DNA of 64,000 nucleotides from Jacaranda mimosifolia (GCA_018894105.1 CM032117.1:46162503-46226502), one strand, 5' to 3'; shown: positions 1 through 13,693, counted from the stretch's first letter. The notes: generated by a model from the sequence alone, not told the origin. Translations and numbers: made by a program.

Positions 1-3000
1 TCTTTGTCATCATCAACGCTTTCTTATCATTAAAAAAAAAAAAAAAACTATTGTGAGAATAAGACTTGCATCTATAGTTACGTTGCATGAAATTAATTAG
101 GTATTTAGCGCAACTTGCATGGGAAATAAATTGATTTCATTTTTTGTGATTTCAAAGGGCTTGAAAACACATAAAAACTCTTAAATGAAAATAAAAAATG
201 AAAGAAATATTGTTAATTTGTCTAAAAAAAGAAGCATGCGGTTTTGTTTCATCTCCAAAAATTATTTCTATTGGTTGAATTGATGCGACTATGTTACTAC
301 TATTAGATTTGAATGTCATAAAATAAAAATAGTGAAGATTAATGTTAAAAAATGACATTTTGGGCTTAACTCACCCCAAAAACTCAATATCCATTGCTTA
401 ACATGATATCGGAGCCATCTAGTCCCTATGTTTGGCAACTCATTTCATGTTATCCAACGCTCTAAATGTTCATTTCTTGGCGTGCGCGGAGTATGTTAAA
501 ATCCCACATAAGTAAAATAAATAAGTAGTGGTCTCTATATATGACTTTAGACAATCCTCACCTTCGAACTAAGTTTTGATATGAGTTAGGTTCAAAGTTC
601 ATTCTTTAACAATTGATGCCATTTTAGGTCCCCCCTCCTTTTTGGTGATAAAAAAAAAAGGCATATCTATTAAAGCAATTATTGGAGTAATCAATTGGAG
701 AATTCTTGAAATTATCAAGTAGAAAAGCTTTACTTTATATTTTTTGGTAATAAAGCTCAAATGATCATTGATTAGACAATAATGCACGATTCTTATAATC
801 CCTGTGAATGTCAGGTTGTTATTGCAGTGCAAATTACCATCTGGTCCCCTTTATAAATTTTAATTACTGTAATTACTTTGGATAATATTTTTTCTGACTG
901 GACACAATGTTGGCCACCAAAGAGAGTAGATTAATTCAAATACCTCCTCGCCTCTCGTTATCACAATTGACAAGAATTTTCACCGGAAACATTAATTTTG
1001 CAATTTTCTTATTTCTTTCTTAATTAATTTTATAGGGCTAAATGTTGTCTAATATCTTTTCTGCTAAGATCGATGATAGATGTTTGACGCATATAAGATT
1101 CAATATAGTAAAACTATTGATTCAAAGATGTTAATAATTATTTTTTTGATAGAATATATATAACATGAGTCAAATAAAAATTAAAAAATGATTTTTAGAC
1201 CACCATAAATATTTAAGTTACTATACTTATCTTTATCGTCTCTATATATATAGATAATTTATTTTTTATTTTATAAACACACATGCATCAGTGATTTATT
1301 AGAATTTGAATTTTAAATCTTATACGTATAAATATGGGGACAATATCATTAACTTATTTAACTATTTGGCATTGTATATATAGATAGAAATTATTTTGAA
1401 ATGATATTGAATAATTGAATCCTATAATTCAATCTAAAACTTTAAAATTTCAAACTCCCGTTTGATTGTTATTAGTTGTAGACAAGTAGAGCTAGAGAAT
1501 TATCTTATTGAGAAAAAAGAATTAGTTTTTTTTTTTTTTTTTTAGTTTGTTAGTCTATTCAACTGAGTCACCAGAAATCCCCTCATTCGGATGGATCTAT
1601 GCGATGATTTGACGTAGAACAATGACGTCTTGTACCCAAATATTAATAATTTTTGTTCCGGTTGTTATTCCCCAACTATGCTTAATTAAGGTGACATGTC
1701 CATGTTATAGGGCGGCCACTGTCGTGTGGTCAGTGGTATTTAATTTAGACATAAAAAAGATGGGCATTTATTTAGAAAATTATAGATTCTATTTATATCT
1801 TTATCAACATTTTGGCATTTTTAGTGTGAAAAAACCTATTTCATGCGTAGTTATTAATTGGATATATACTCCTTTGTCACTTTTTCGTTGAATGATCCTT
1901 CACCAAATTATGAAACTACCTACCAGATTAGAAAATACGTGGATTTTAATATAAGTCAAACACTTATATTACAAATTTGTGTATTTCTACATTCAATAAT
2001 TAATAGTTAGTGGTTGGTATCATATTGCATTTGCCTAATCTTACCACGAAAATGCTACTACAGAAGTAAAACTAATTTTATCAACAAAAAAAATTGATGG
2101 AATTAATTCAAATCTAAAACATCTTAATTAGTTAGAAGCTGTGAGTGTAAAAATTAGATTTTCAGTTCTTTATTACTCTCATTTACTAATTCAAAACTGT
2201 TTCTATTTTTATTTTTTTTAAATGCAAAGTAATTAGACCATTAATTGTTTTAAAATTGTTTTTATTTGCTATGCAAAATTAGACCACCGAATGATGGAAT
2301 ATTATATGATTAATGGAAGCTCACTTCTTCAGGCTTCTTTTGTGGAAAGCATCAGTTGATATAATCACGACAAAATCTACATTATTTTCTATTTTTTGAC
2401 ATTTAAATGAAATATTTATTTGAAGAAATAGGGACATTATTTACAGCGCCTACTTGCAACCTTTTTTACGTACAGAATTCATTTTGTTTGTTGAAGATGA
2501 GAATGAGATGGATGCAATAAATTAAATGCTTCAAAGCTATTATAATTAATGTCTTTACCAGATCTCTTATACGCATTGCATTCATAAATATACCAATTTA
2601 AGTTTTTTGACAGCTTTGATTTTCCTTCTACTCAACTTCTCGAGTAAAAATACTTATGAGGTGTTTGGTAATTATAAGCTTTAGTTTGCAAAGCCAACAC
2701 TAGGAACTTTATTTCCTTTTTTTTTTTCCTTGATGACCGGCTTTAACCATTTCATATTAATGTATAACATAACATTAAGTAACGATATAAAAATTATTTT
2801 ATGATATGACCTGAGTAAGAATTTTTTTTTATTATTATTCTCTCAATCAATCATTTTTTAATTAGTTTCTATTATTGACTATAAGTGGCACATGTATACA
2901 CATTGATAATTTAATCATGATAAAAATTGATATACTGACAAGATTTCATTTCCATTATAGATGCAATACTTACTATTAATATTAACGACTTATACATAAT

Positions 3001-5552
3001 TTTTACTATTATTAAGTTTGTGAAAATTATTATCTTGATAAATAGTGAGAACTTTCGCATTATTACTTAATATGTTTGTCACTAATTTTTATTTATTAAT
3101 ATGTACAATCACCATGAAAATTGCAATATCATTGACAAAAAATTAATGATTATGTGAAAATTATTACTAATAATATATATTAAGTGATCATAATTTTTAT
3201 GCTATCGTCAATGTTACTTACTAGGTGATAACAATTTTTTTTGTCACAATAAGGCTTAATAGTGACAGAAACTAATATTTTAAGTTGTTATTATTAATAA
3301 TTAGTGGTACATATATAGTAACAATCTAGTCGCAATAAAAATTGCTATTATAATTTGTGACGAGATTTTTATTATCGTTAGGTTGTTACTAGAGATGTGT
3401 TACTAATTGTCAATAGTAGCAACTTGAATACAACTTCTTGTCACTATTAAATTTGTAAAAAAAATAAAATTGTGATAAAATATATTCTTTATCACTTAAT
3501 ATATATATATATATATATATAACTAGTAACAACTTTTACATTGTACTTACTACTTTGTTACTAATTTTTATTTTTCTTATAGGGAATTAGAGCATAAGAT
3601 AAAATATAACACATACTCAAGCCATATGTCTATATTACATATATAAAAGAGATACTCAAAAATTCTTACATGCTAAAATATTGAATTTTTTTTCTCCCCT
3701 TAGCTAATTAAATATGCTTACTTACAACATGTGTCCCAATAAAAGGTTCCACACACATCTCAGTTACTGTTGCATTTAAAAATTATATCAATGGTAGACT
3801 AAGATTAACTTATAGGAAAATATATATGCATATATATATATATGACCATGGGTACGTACCTAATTGAAATGTACTATAATTTCTTGAATTTAACAAATAC
3901 TATCTTAGCTTAACCTCTATATATGGTTGTTTATTATAGGTAAAATTGCCCTACTATAATAGTAGCGTCACCAACTTCAACCTTCTGCTTAAATAAACTA
4001 TAAAGCATTAAAGACCCCCAAGCAATTTCTTGGAATTAATGACATTTGTTGGGAGGGCTACCCAACTTGAAAGAAAAAATTGACTTTGCTGACAAAGATG
4101 TTCAGAGTTTAAATGATCCTCACTAAATGCCGTTTAGTACAGAAGCAGGCCTAAAATTAGTACGCCATTTCGCTCTTGTGTTATATAGACTGATAGCCAG
4201 TAAATCTCAGACAAATTTAACCAGGGTTAATATCTTTGGCTAGGTTTGACCACACGTATTTTTCATGATCACAAAAGTTTAGAATATGGGTGACAAAACA
4301 AAATCGAAGTATAGTTGTTAAAATACCGTAGAAATATAGAAATTTGAGTAGCAATTTTAATAACAACAATAGCTTTTACATATATAACAAAATATTTTTC
4401 TTTTTGAATCATGATTGATTTCTCAACTATCTATTATGAGACTCGAAATTGTGACTAATCTATTTGTATAAGTATGATTATATAATTAAACATGCTTATA
4501 GAAACAATTTTGTTCCACTAATCTCTACACTCCAAGATTCCCATCTAAAATAGATCGGGTACAATTCATTTCTTACCCGAGTTCAACTAGCTATGAATTT
4601 GGACAGTCGTGATAACACATGGCGGCATCCTAACATGCCATAAAACTGGACATGTATGATGGTTCCATGTCAGCAATAAATACTCTCAATTATAAAATTA
4701 TAAAGGTAAGCATTTGTAATCCTAAACTATTTGATGACGATGTTTTATGATTTAAAACCTCTACTCATTTAAATATTGAAGAATTTTACTGGAACTGCCC
4801 GAGTATCCAAACTTTATATTTAGTTTAAGGTTAAACCTTATATTTAATTTCAGACAAGATCTATATATTATCCTACTAATTAATTAAATCTTGTAAAATT
4901 ATTTTGCTCGACATAGTAAGTTCTATTTGATTGATTTTGAAAAGACTTAATAGATGAGTTGGAATCAAACTTTTAGACTTTTAGTACCGCAATGAATGCA
5001 CTATTTAAAAGTGTTGTAGAGTTAAGGCAACGAAATAATTACGTGAATATATCAAACACTGTTGTCTTGCTAGATATCCAAAGTGTGTGTATTTGAAGAT
5101 CATAATTGAAGGAGGCACTTGCGTGGGGTTTAAGATTAAGTTATATATCACAACAGCATGTTGTATTGTTATTGTCCTACATGCACAACCATAATTTAAA
5201 TCGAACCTTTTGATATGATGCAAATAGAGATCCAATATCATAAGTACATATGGTTTAAACGTTGAACCCACATATAATGTATTGAATCGAATAACTAATT
5301 AGAGGCCAAATTCTTTTACAAGCTATATGTGTTCAAATTTGCATATCTAATGATCCTTGATTTTTGTGGAACTTCAAATTTCTTAAATAGATTTTGGATT
5401 TGGAACTAATTAAAGCCTGAGTGCAAAATTTTCTAACTTTATACGCTTCTTTTTTTTTTTTTTTTTTTATCTTATTTTTTTGTTGAGGTTTATTATGCTT
5501 TGTAAAACTTTTTTTTTTTTCAGACTTCATGGGTCCGCAACAAACACCCACC
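1..5552. other. AT-rich intergenic DNA, no gene seen
   Basis: Both strands show only short open frames of low-complexity composition with no recognisable domain, no credible splice-linked exons and no RNA gene. The stretch holds mononucleotide runs, TA microsatellites (about 3499-3522 and 3826-3842) and one zone of related direct motifs (2880-3590) that is listed separately. It is probably decayed transposon sequence plus the distal upstream region of the beta-galactosidase gene. Confidence 0.6.
2880..3590. repeat. AT-rich repeat zone with recurring GTGACAA/TAGTAACAA motifs
   Basis: Variants of short motifs such as TTGTCACTATTAA, TAGTAACAA and AAAAATTGCTAT recur on both strands. A block near 2884 (TAAGTGGCACATGTATACAC, followed by ATTGATAATTTAATC) reappears in diverged form near 3301 (TAGTGGTACATATATAGTAA). 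Arrays like this are often the subterminal regions of DNA transposons such as CACTA types. No complete terminus or target duplication could be identified, so the class is a guess. Confidence 0.3.
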
Positions 5553-5555
5553 TAA

Positions 5556-5915
5556 GAGGGTGTTTTGGTGGACTTATAAGTTTTTCAAGATATCTTTCGA
5601 TATTTAATAATTTATAAAATATTAGAAAATATTTGATAAATTTTTCTTAACAAAAAGTTTATAAAATTTTAAAATAAGATGTTTAGATGTTACTAAGCTT
5701 TTTTAGAAAAAAAATAAAAAAATAAAGAAATACTAATTAATTTTTTCAATATCTTCATAAGTTCCTTCAATTTTAACTATTTTAATTATAAAATTACAAA
5801 TACTAGCATCTTATAAGCTCTAGAATCTTATTTTATCCACACTCTTCCACAATTTATCTTAAAAATAAGATTGGAATTTATAAGATCTTTTGAATGAGTT
5901 TAGCCAAAAATCCTT
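5556..5915. mobile_element. Harbinger/Tourist-like MITE (360 bp)
   Basis: The left end reads GAGGGTGTTTTGG and the reverse complement of the right end reads AAAGGATTTTTGG, about 9 of 13 matches. The element is flanked by TAA on both sides (5553-5555 and 5916-5918), as expected for PIF/Harbinger MITEs. The interior is AT-rich and non-coding. It lies roughly 370 bp upstream of the TATA box proposed for the beta-galactosidase gene. The short imperfect termini keep confidence moderate. Confidence 0.45.
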
Positions 5916-6283
5916 TAAGCGAAAATAGCTATATAAAAAAGAGTTAAAATCAAATTACATTAAGAATGAAATTAATAAGATTAATATTCCCAATGACACT
6001 CTAAATATTTACTAACAACCATAAATGCACTCAAGTCTCCTCAATATGCCACAAAACCTTCGAGGCGGCAACACAAAAATAAAAAAAGTTGAAAAACTTC
6101 TCCATAATTAAGAACCAATTGCCTTTCTTTTCAAGTGGAGTATATTTTTCATTTTCAAGTCTTACAACCTTTTCACCAACTTCTGTTTGTGAAAATTTTA
6201 TGGCAGAAAGAAAGTTGGAAAGACACCAAAGCCAAAGGATGAATATTTGGGCCCCCACCCTCTAAAGTCTAATCCCTTCAATC

Positions 6284-6291
6284 TTTATAAA
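6284..6291 (+). promoter_or_regulatory. Probable TATA box of the beta-galactosidase gene
   Basis: TTTATAAA lies about 350 bp upstream of the start codon and is followed by a CT- and CA-rich stretch typical of a plant 5' leader. This implies transcription starting near 6315-6325 and a 5' UTR of about 310-320 nt. The leader ends in an (AT)12 microsatellite at 6589-6612. The start site is inferred from sequence only. Confidence 0.5.
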
Positions 6292-6628
6292 GCAGTTGGA
6301 GCTTCCCCAATTTCTCATGCACACACAACCAAACCTCCACTTAACTCCCTTTCTTTCTTTATAGACTCACAAACATCAGCTACACTCAAAAAAATAAATA
6401 CGAATACATTTCTCATCTCATTCTCAAAAGAAGCAACAAAGAAAAAGAAGAGACAAGACACAGCTTGTTGGAAGTATCTTTCTCTTTATTTCTGTTGTTT
6501 CTTCTGTACTTGTTTTTGTTCTTTAGTGTGGGAAATATTTTGAAATTTGAAGTGGTTTTCAAGAACCCAAGAAACAGAAGAACCCTTCATATATATATAT
6601 ATATATATATATTGCTTTGAGACTCTCA

Positions 6629-6715
6629 ATGAGCCATGGGTTCAATCTGGAATATGTTGAGAATCAACATTTTGGTGTTCACAGTCTTGTTCTCATTGGC
6701 TTGTTCTTCGGTTAG
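6629..6715 (+). CDS. Upstream ORF overlapping the beta-galactosidase start
   Basis: An ATG at 6629, seven bases before the main ATG and in a different frame, opens a 28-codon frame that ends at TAG 6713-6715 inside exon 1. Its context is weak (T at -3, A at +4). The main ATG has a strong context (G at -3, G at +4). Scanning ribosomes would probably mostly bypass it, but it could lower translation of the enzyme. No peptide homology is recognised. Confidence 0.35.
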   Translation: MSHGFNLEYVENQHFGVHSLVLIGLFFG

Positions 6716-9700
6716 AGCCACTGTTTCATATGATGATAAAGCCATTATCATTAATGGGAAAAGGAGGATTCTTATTTCTGGTTCTATTCACTATCCAAGA
6801 AGCACCCCTGAGGTAGCATTTAACATTTTTTTTTTTTTTTTTCCCTTTCTGATTTCCATCTAAAGCTTTAGTATTTTCTGTTGGTTGATTAACTGTTTTG
6901 TTGGGTGTAGATGTGGCCTGATCTTATACAAAAGGCTAAAGATGGAGGCTTAGATGTTATACAGACATATGTGTTTTGGAATGGGCATGAGCCATCTCCT
7001 GGAAAAGTAATGCAGAAAAACTTGTAATTATGTGTTCGTCTATTACTGTTATCTTTATGCAAAAGGAATCAGCGTTTACTGATTCAAAAGAAATTCAATC
7101 TTTGTTCTATTCTATTTTGTCCAGTATAATTTTGAGGGCCGGTTTGATCTTGTCAAGTTCATCAAACTTGTACAGCAGGCAGGCCTCTATGTTCACCTCC
7201 GCATCGGGCCATACGTTTGTGCAGAGTGGAATTTTGGGTAATGCTAATATTCCTATAGAGGTGCAATTTAAATTAAATGAAATTTTTATTTATCTTGATT
7301 CAGGGGACTCTGTTTTGGTTCAGGGGATTCCCTGTTTGGCTAAAATATGTACCAGGGATAGAATTCAGAACAGACAATCAGCCTTTCAAGGTTTGAAAGT
7401 TTGATTAGTTTTGTTGAATATTGACTATGATTTGCATTGTTTTCATTCAACTGATGGTTTTGGTATTTATTGGTTGACAATTTGACTTTGAAGGCTGCCA
7501 TGCAAAGATTTGTTGAGAAAATTGTGAACATGATGAAGTCAGAAAAATTGTTTGAGAGTGAAGGAGGGCCAATAATCATGTCACAGGTTATAAAAGAGTG
7601 TGCTTTACTAGTCAATTGCTTTCTTCTTATCCATAAGTTGGGAGTTTTAGTTTTAATCAATAGGGATTTATTGCAGATAGAAAATGAATATGGACCAGTG
7701 GAGTGGGAAATTGGTGCTCCTGGTAAAGCTTATACTGCATGGGCAGCAAAAATGGCTGTGGGACTTAATACTGGCGTTCCATGGATCATGTGCAAACAAG
7801 AAACCGCCCCTGATCCCATTGTAAGAAATTTCTCTTTTTCCAATTGTCTTTTTCCCATTTTCCCTTTCTTTTATCTAGGCTGGGGTTGGTGGGATTTCTT
7901 TTGTGTTTTTTTTCTAAGGACACTTTATCCCTTTCACCTACATGACATGTTATTCATCTTTCTAAACTAACATGTGGAAATAGTTACCCCGTGGACTAAT
8001 TATTTGGAAGGAATAGCCCTTATACCATGTATATTTATGTAGTTCCTAAGTATTTTTAGCATTTTGCACCTATATCTAACTTCAAGTTCTTTCTTAACGA
8101 GAAAAAGGGTAATTTTTTTTGTAATAATATACAAAAAGTAAGTAATAGCTTAAGTAATTCAAAGTTTAAAAGCAAAGGAATAAATAGGTATGATAATAAA
8201 CGAAAAGAAATATTAAACATGACAAAGTTATTTTGATTATTTGAACTTAAGATAATGTTAATAATATCTTTTGTAAACAAGTTTCTGTTCTTTTAGATAA
8301 GGATGAGTAACAAATATGTCCATTACCTTAAATTTAGACTTTTTTTTTTTTTTTAAAAAAAATTGAACAAAGACTTAGCAAATCTTATGAATATATCTTT
8401 CATCAATTTTAGAAAAAGGAATAAAATTTGTATTTAAGTTAATGGATTTATAGTCATTCATCTTTGTCCAGAAAAGTCCAACACTTAGCTTGAATAGTTA
8501 ACAACTTCATTTTAATGAGAAATAGTCAAAATATCAAAATAAGTTTTTTCTTTTAATGTTAATAATTTTTAAGCAGTTATTGAACTTCTTACTTTAGTTT
8601 ATGAAATTTGAATTACTTTTTCTATTACAATTTAAAAAAAATATAATATGTATAAAATATTTCTTTCTTCTAAAGCTTGCTAATTCATTGTTTCACTCTT
8701 TACAGATAGATACTTGCAATGGATTCTACTGTGAAGGCTTCCATCCTAACAAGCCCTATAAACCAAAAATGTGGACTGAAGTCTGGACTGGCTGGTTAAT
8801 ATCACCTGCCTACCTATGTTTATTTCCACTTTGCATTTCTTCCTTTCTTTGATCATATCCCGTTTAAGTCTCTTATGTATCCTTTAGGTATACACAATTT
8901 GGTGGCCCTGTTCCTCACAGACCTGCTGAAGACTTGGCTTTTTCAGTGGCTAGATTTGTCCAGAATAAGGGTTCATTCTTCAATTATTACATGGCAAGTC
9001 AGTTTATTCTTCATTCTCTTCAAAATAGACAACTTTGTTGTCATTATTTAATTTTGGAAGAATTTGCAGAAAATAAAGTCTTACATCCTTTTGCTTATTT
9101 GTTGTCTCCAGTACCACGGAGGAACAAATTTTGGTCGAAATGCAGCTGGTCTTTTCATTGCCACCAGCTATGACTATGATGCTCCAATAGATGAATATGG
9201 TAATGTCTAATATCAGTACTGTAGATTTATCTTCTATTAGTCTGGCTAATGGATACTACTATCGTATTATGTAACAAGTAGTTGCATGTAGTATAAGCTT
9301 TGTCAGTATGTTTAGTTATGCTGCCGTTTTCACTGAACATGTCCCATATATGTTTTGCTGACGTTTTTTTAGTGTAAATGATGTAATATGTAACAGGACT
9401 TCTGAATGAGCCAAAATGGGGACACTTGAGAGATTTACACAAAGCAATTAAGCAATGTGAACCAGCTTTAGTTTCTTCATACCCCACAGTCACATGGCCT
9501 GGAAAAAATCAAGAGGTACGTTATGTATTATGTTTGCAGTCCAGCTATGCATATATATACAAGTCTTGTGATGTAGTTATCTTTTCTAATATTATTATGT
9601 GGTTACGTAACTTTGCATTGTCATCCCATCCTCAGGTTCATGTATTCAGATCGAAGTCTGGGGCTTGTGCTGCATTTCTTTCCAACTATGATCCTACATA

Positions 9701-11555
9701 TTCTGCAAAGTTGACCTTCCGGAATATGCAGTACGATTTGCCCCCTTGGTCCATCAGCATTCTGCCTGATTGCAAGATGTCAGTTTACAACACTGCAAAA
9801 GTAAGGAGACAGGTTTTTTAAGAAGTTGATGATGATGTTTTTATTATGTTTTTTATATAGCGTCTCATTGGATAGTGTTGATGAATTTAAACCGGAAAGG
9901 TGTTGCTTTGAGAAACAAAAATCTCTATAACGGATAAAGAAATTGATAATATTTCAAAATAAGTAACTTTCTACAAGGAAAATAGAGCAGCTAAACGTAA
10001 GTGAATCACAACAGTGGATTTTTAATTATTTGATATATATGTGGCTGCAGGTTAGCGCCAAAAGCTCTCAGGGAAAGATGGTGCCTATAACTGGTGGATT
10101 GCATTGGCAATCATACAGCGAAGAGACTCCTTCTGCTGATGATGGAGACACACTAGCAATGGAAGGTTTGTGGGAGCAAATAAATGTCACCAGAGACTCC
10201 TCTGATTATTTATGGTACCTGACAGAGTAAGTTTATTTATGATAGTTTTGACTATGGCATATCTTTTTGAATATATCTAGACCATTATTGATTTTATTGT
10301 TAGCTAATATCAATTTTGTGGAAATTATGGAACTGTTTACAGAGTTAATATAGCTTCTAATGAAGGATTTCTAGAGAGTGGACAGTGGCCCCTTCTCTCA
10401 GTTATGTCAGCCGGCCATGCTTTGCATGTTTTTATCAATGGCCAGTTATCAGGTAATTACACATTCATGTTCTGTATAATGCTGTTGATCTTATCATCAT
10501 ATGCATCTTTTTCATGCTCGTCATGTGCTTGCTGGCATAGGAACTGTGTATGGGAGCCTGGATAATCCAAAATTAACTTATAGTGGCAATGTGAATTTGA
10601 GAGCTGGAAGTAACAAAATATCTTTACTTAGCGTTGCTGTGGGTCTACCGGTTAGTTAAACCTTCTTCTCTTAGCCTTCTCTCACGTTAGTGGTGTTACA
10701 TGGTTTGAGCAAGCTTTTACCACATAAGTACTTTTATTTATTCCATCTCAGAATGTGGGTGTGCACTATGAGAGGTGGAGTACAGGAGTTCTTGGTCCTG
10801 TCACTTTGAAGGGTCTCAATGAGGGGACGATAGACTTGACAAAGCAGAGATGGTTTTACAAGGTTTGTCTTGTTCAGTCAATATAATTGATCCCTTTTTC
10901 TCTAAATTTTCTATGAGACTAACATAAGACAGAACATTGTTGTTGATTGTACATGAATAGGCTGGTCTGAAAGGCGAATCACTCAGCCTTGATACTACCA
11001 GTGGAAGTTCTTCAGTTGAATGGGTAGAGGGATCACTCTTGGCTCAGAAGCAACCTTTAACGTGGTACAAGGTGAACTAGTTGACAAACTTCAATTAGAG
11101 ATTACTTAATCTACCTTATACCATATAATTCATTCCATTTTGGCGTTTCCAGACTACATTTAATGCACCGCAAGGAAATGATCCATTGGCATTAGATATG
11201 ATTAGCATGGGAAAAGGTGAAATCTGGATAAATGGCCAAAGCATTGGTAGGCACTGGCCCGGTTATATAGCAAAAGGTAGCTGTGGTCACTGTAACTATG
11301 CTGGCACGTTCACTGAGAGGAAATGCCAAAGATATTGTGGTCAGCCATCTCAGAGATGGTATAAAGCATATCCATGCTTATTTTGACAACATTATATGAT
11401 TTTTATTGGCAAATTTTAAGAACTCTTATAAAACTGTAAATGTCAGGTACCATCTTCCACGTTCATGGCTGAAATCAAGTGGGAATCTGCTAGTTGTATT
11501 TGAAGAATGGGGTGGTGACCCAACTAAAATCTCTTTAGTTAAGAGAACAGCATAA
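6636..11555 (+). CDS. BGAL: Beta-galactosidase, GH35 family, BGAL subfamily without lectin domain
   Basis: Secreted enzyme that removes terminal beta-D-galactose from cell-wall polysaccharides. I place 18 exons: 6636-6812, 6911-7006, 7125-7237, 7324-7390, 7494-7586, 7677-7820, 8706-8794, 8888-8993, 9112-9199, 9397-9515, 9636-9800, 10051-10226, 10343-10452, 10541-10650, 10752-10862, 10961-11071, 11153-11358, 11447-11555. They sum to 2190 nt (729 aa) and every phase matches. Residues 1 to about 29 form a signal peptide. The proton donor lies in [14 protein letters not shown] (exons 5-6) and the nucleophile in [10 protein letters not shown] (exon 7); [13 protein letters not shown] spans exons 8-9. 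The length and the absence of a C-terminal lectin domain fit the BGAL2/4/5/12 group; the exact orthologue is inference. Intron 8 has a GC donor. Confidence 0.96.
8994..9111 (+). other. GC-AG intron of the beta-galactosidase gene
   Basis: The intron starts with GCAAGT and ends with CTCCAG. It falls between the codons for YYM and YHGGTNFG, a highly conserved GH35 stretch. Only the GC donor keeps both sides in phase 0; the nearby GT at 8998 would shift the frame. GC-AG introns are a small minority in plants and may be less efficiently spliced. Confidence 0.85.
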
Positions 11556-12670
11556 TGAAGTATGAGCAAGGTATCAGTTGATTGCTCTGTTTGTTGATTA
11601 GATACTAAGTAAAACTAAAGACCAAGATATATCATGATCTTCAAGTAAAGATGCTTGAATGGAGGATTTTTTTTAGCTTCAAAATCTTCTCCTCAAGCTT
11701 CCACACAGGCCCACCGATTTGGGGGATGACAAATTGTAAAGCTGTATCAATCTCCAGTCAGCAATATGGATGTATACTGCAGTTGAAAACAAGGTTTATA
11801 TACAACATTTATAGATGGCCACATCTGGCCCTCAGCCTACTGGTTCGAGACAATATACATACGTAGGATTCAGTTGAACTTGAATGTAATGAAACTACTT
11901 TTTAAAATACATGTGTAATTGAAGTATCCTTGTACATACAAATATAACGTGTGCTTGGATTATCTAATTCAACAGATTATCCTCATGATCCATGTTGTGG
12001 ATGACATAAAGCTTATCTTTTTCTTGTTGCATATCATGAAATCTTTTTCCTACTTTATCTAACAAATTTCTACATGACTAATTAACTGCAGAGGAAAAGA
12101 AAGAGCGTTCATTTTGAATTGGTGTTATAGCCGATGCTGGGAATTATGAGCATAAGCTCATAGCAATAGCTTACTTGGTTTTGAGGATTACTTGCATATA
12201 TTGCTCTGATAGGAAGGGAGAACTAAGTTTAAGTGGAATTACAAACCATTACTGAAAGGAATAAATTCTATGCCCAAGAAAAAAACTTCAGGAAAAAAAA
12301 ACCATCTCTTTCAAAAATAGTTGCAGATTTTCATCTCAAACTACGCTAAGTGAGGTGATACTTAGCATCAGAGAGGCCAACATTCATCAATGCTCATTTT
12401 TAGCTGATAATTTCCCACCCTTTTTATGATTTTGTCCTTTTCAAGCATTCATCCCACAATGATTTCTGTTTTATATCTTCATATTGATGAAATTGAGTCA
12501 CTGAAGCAGGACTGCTGATGGCTGCACACTTGCTCTACTTTTTCATGATTAATTTTAAATCTTAACAGTCATCTTCTAATCTTTTCATACATGCAGAGAA
12601 AACTAATTTCCTCTTTCTTCTACCTCTTTCGCGGGTACTCAGTACTTCTTCTTTTTTATTTTTTGTTTTT
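11556..12670. other. 3' UTR of the beta-galactosidase gene and short intergenic gap
   Basis: The sequence after the TAA at 11553-11555 is non-coding and AU-rich, with no clear AATAAA. A plausible 3' end lies around 11900-11950, where runs such as GTAATGAAACT and TTTTTAAAATAC occur. The rest, up to the truncated copia LTR, shows no gene or RNA structure I can support. Confidence 0.5.
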
Positions 12671-12925
12671 AACACGAGAGTTTCTATACTGCTTTTGAGT
12701 TAGTTTCTCAAGACGGAATTTAGAACGAGGGTGTTGGGTGTTATCGTGAGATTTGTGGGATTCAAGTTTTTACTTGTTACTTGATTTGAGATCAATAAGA
12801 TTCCTTTTCTTTGTCGGGTGGATTAGGCACATCGCCGAACCACGTTAAATCTTGTTGTCACTTTACATTGAATTATTTTACTGTTATTTTATAATTTTAA
12901 CAATAGATCCTCCTGAGTTTCAACA
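12671..12925 (+). repeat. 5' LTR of the copia element, truncated (3' half only)
   Basis: These 255 bp match 17185-17439 of the 3' LTR, beginning AACACGAG and ending in CAACA. The first ~257 bp of the 3' LTR have no clear counterpart upstream of 12671, so the 5' end was deleted or replaced. Confidence 0.85.
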
Positions 12926-12928
12926 AAT

Positions 12929-12940
12929 TGGTATCGGAGC
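12929..12940 (+). other. Primer-binding site (initiator Met-tRNA type)
   Basis: TGGTATCGGAGC follows the 5' LTR end by three bases. It matches the classic plant copia primer site TGGTATCAGAGC, complementary to the 3' end of initiator methionine tRNA, with one substitution. Confidence 0.85.
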
Positions 12941-12952
12941 AGGTTGGATCAG

Positions 12953-13693
12953 ATGTTAGGCATGAAGTACGAGGTAGACAAATTTGATGGTAAGAACGAG
13001 TTTGGACTGTGGAAGATGAAGGTTCACGCCCTCCTGCATTTATAGAGAGCGTTAAAGGGCAGAGATTCCTTGCTAGAACCGCTGACCGACGAAGAGAAGG
13101 ACGAATTCATGGTGAAAGCTTACGGTACTCTGGTGTTATCATTGGCGGATAACGCACTGAGAGAGGTCGCCACAGAAAGTACGCTAGCGGATTTGTGGAA
13201 GAAGCTGGAGAGTCTATATATGACTAAGTTACCGACAAATCAGCTGTATTTGAAACAACGGTTATACATATTAAGAATGAAGGAAGTTACGTCTATTACT
13301 CAGCATATTGATTTTTTCAATAAGGTAATTCTTGATCTTGCTAGTATAGATGTTAAAATTGAAGATGAAGACCAAGCGTTGATTCTCTTGTGTTCTCTGC
13401 CTAAATCTTTTGAGCACTTGGTTACTACTCTGTTGTATCGGAGAGATACGATTTCAATGGAGGATGTGAAATTGAATTCCAACGAGTTGAAAAAACATGT
13501 TTTTGGCAGCAACGATGGTGAAAGTGGGAGAAGGATTGGTGGCGAAAGGGAGACTGAGAGAAAAGGGGAAGGAGTAGAGGCCAATCGAAGTCCCAAACCA
13601 AGCCTAGAAACGGTGACAAGTGTTTTAGGTGCAATGGAAAGGGGCATTGGAAACAAATTGTCCGGAATGAGGAAAGGCGAAGGATGCAAGTGA
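12953..13693 (+). pseudogene. Copia Gag, broken
   Basis: The frame opens with MLGMKYEVDKFDG, typical of Tnt1-like Gag, and is interrupted by TAG at 13043-13045. It then runs open from 13070 and carries the UBN2-type capsid region, for example [13 protein letters not shown]. The nucleocapsid zinc knuckle is encoded in another frame (Cys codons at 13621 and 13630, His at 13645), implying a frameshift before it. The final Cys of the CCHC is replaced by Val at 13660. Non-functional. Confidence 0.85.

Noticed and set aside
13300..13689. 129-codon - strand frame
   Set aside because: Antisense shadow of copia gag; no domain and no promoter, unlike the Tat antisense genes.
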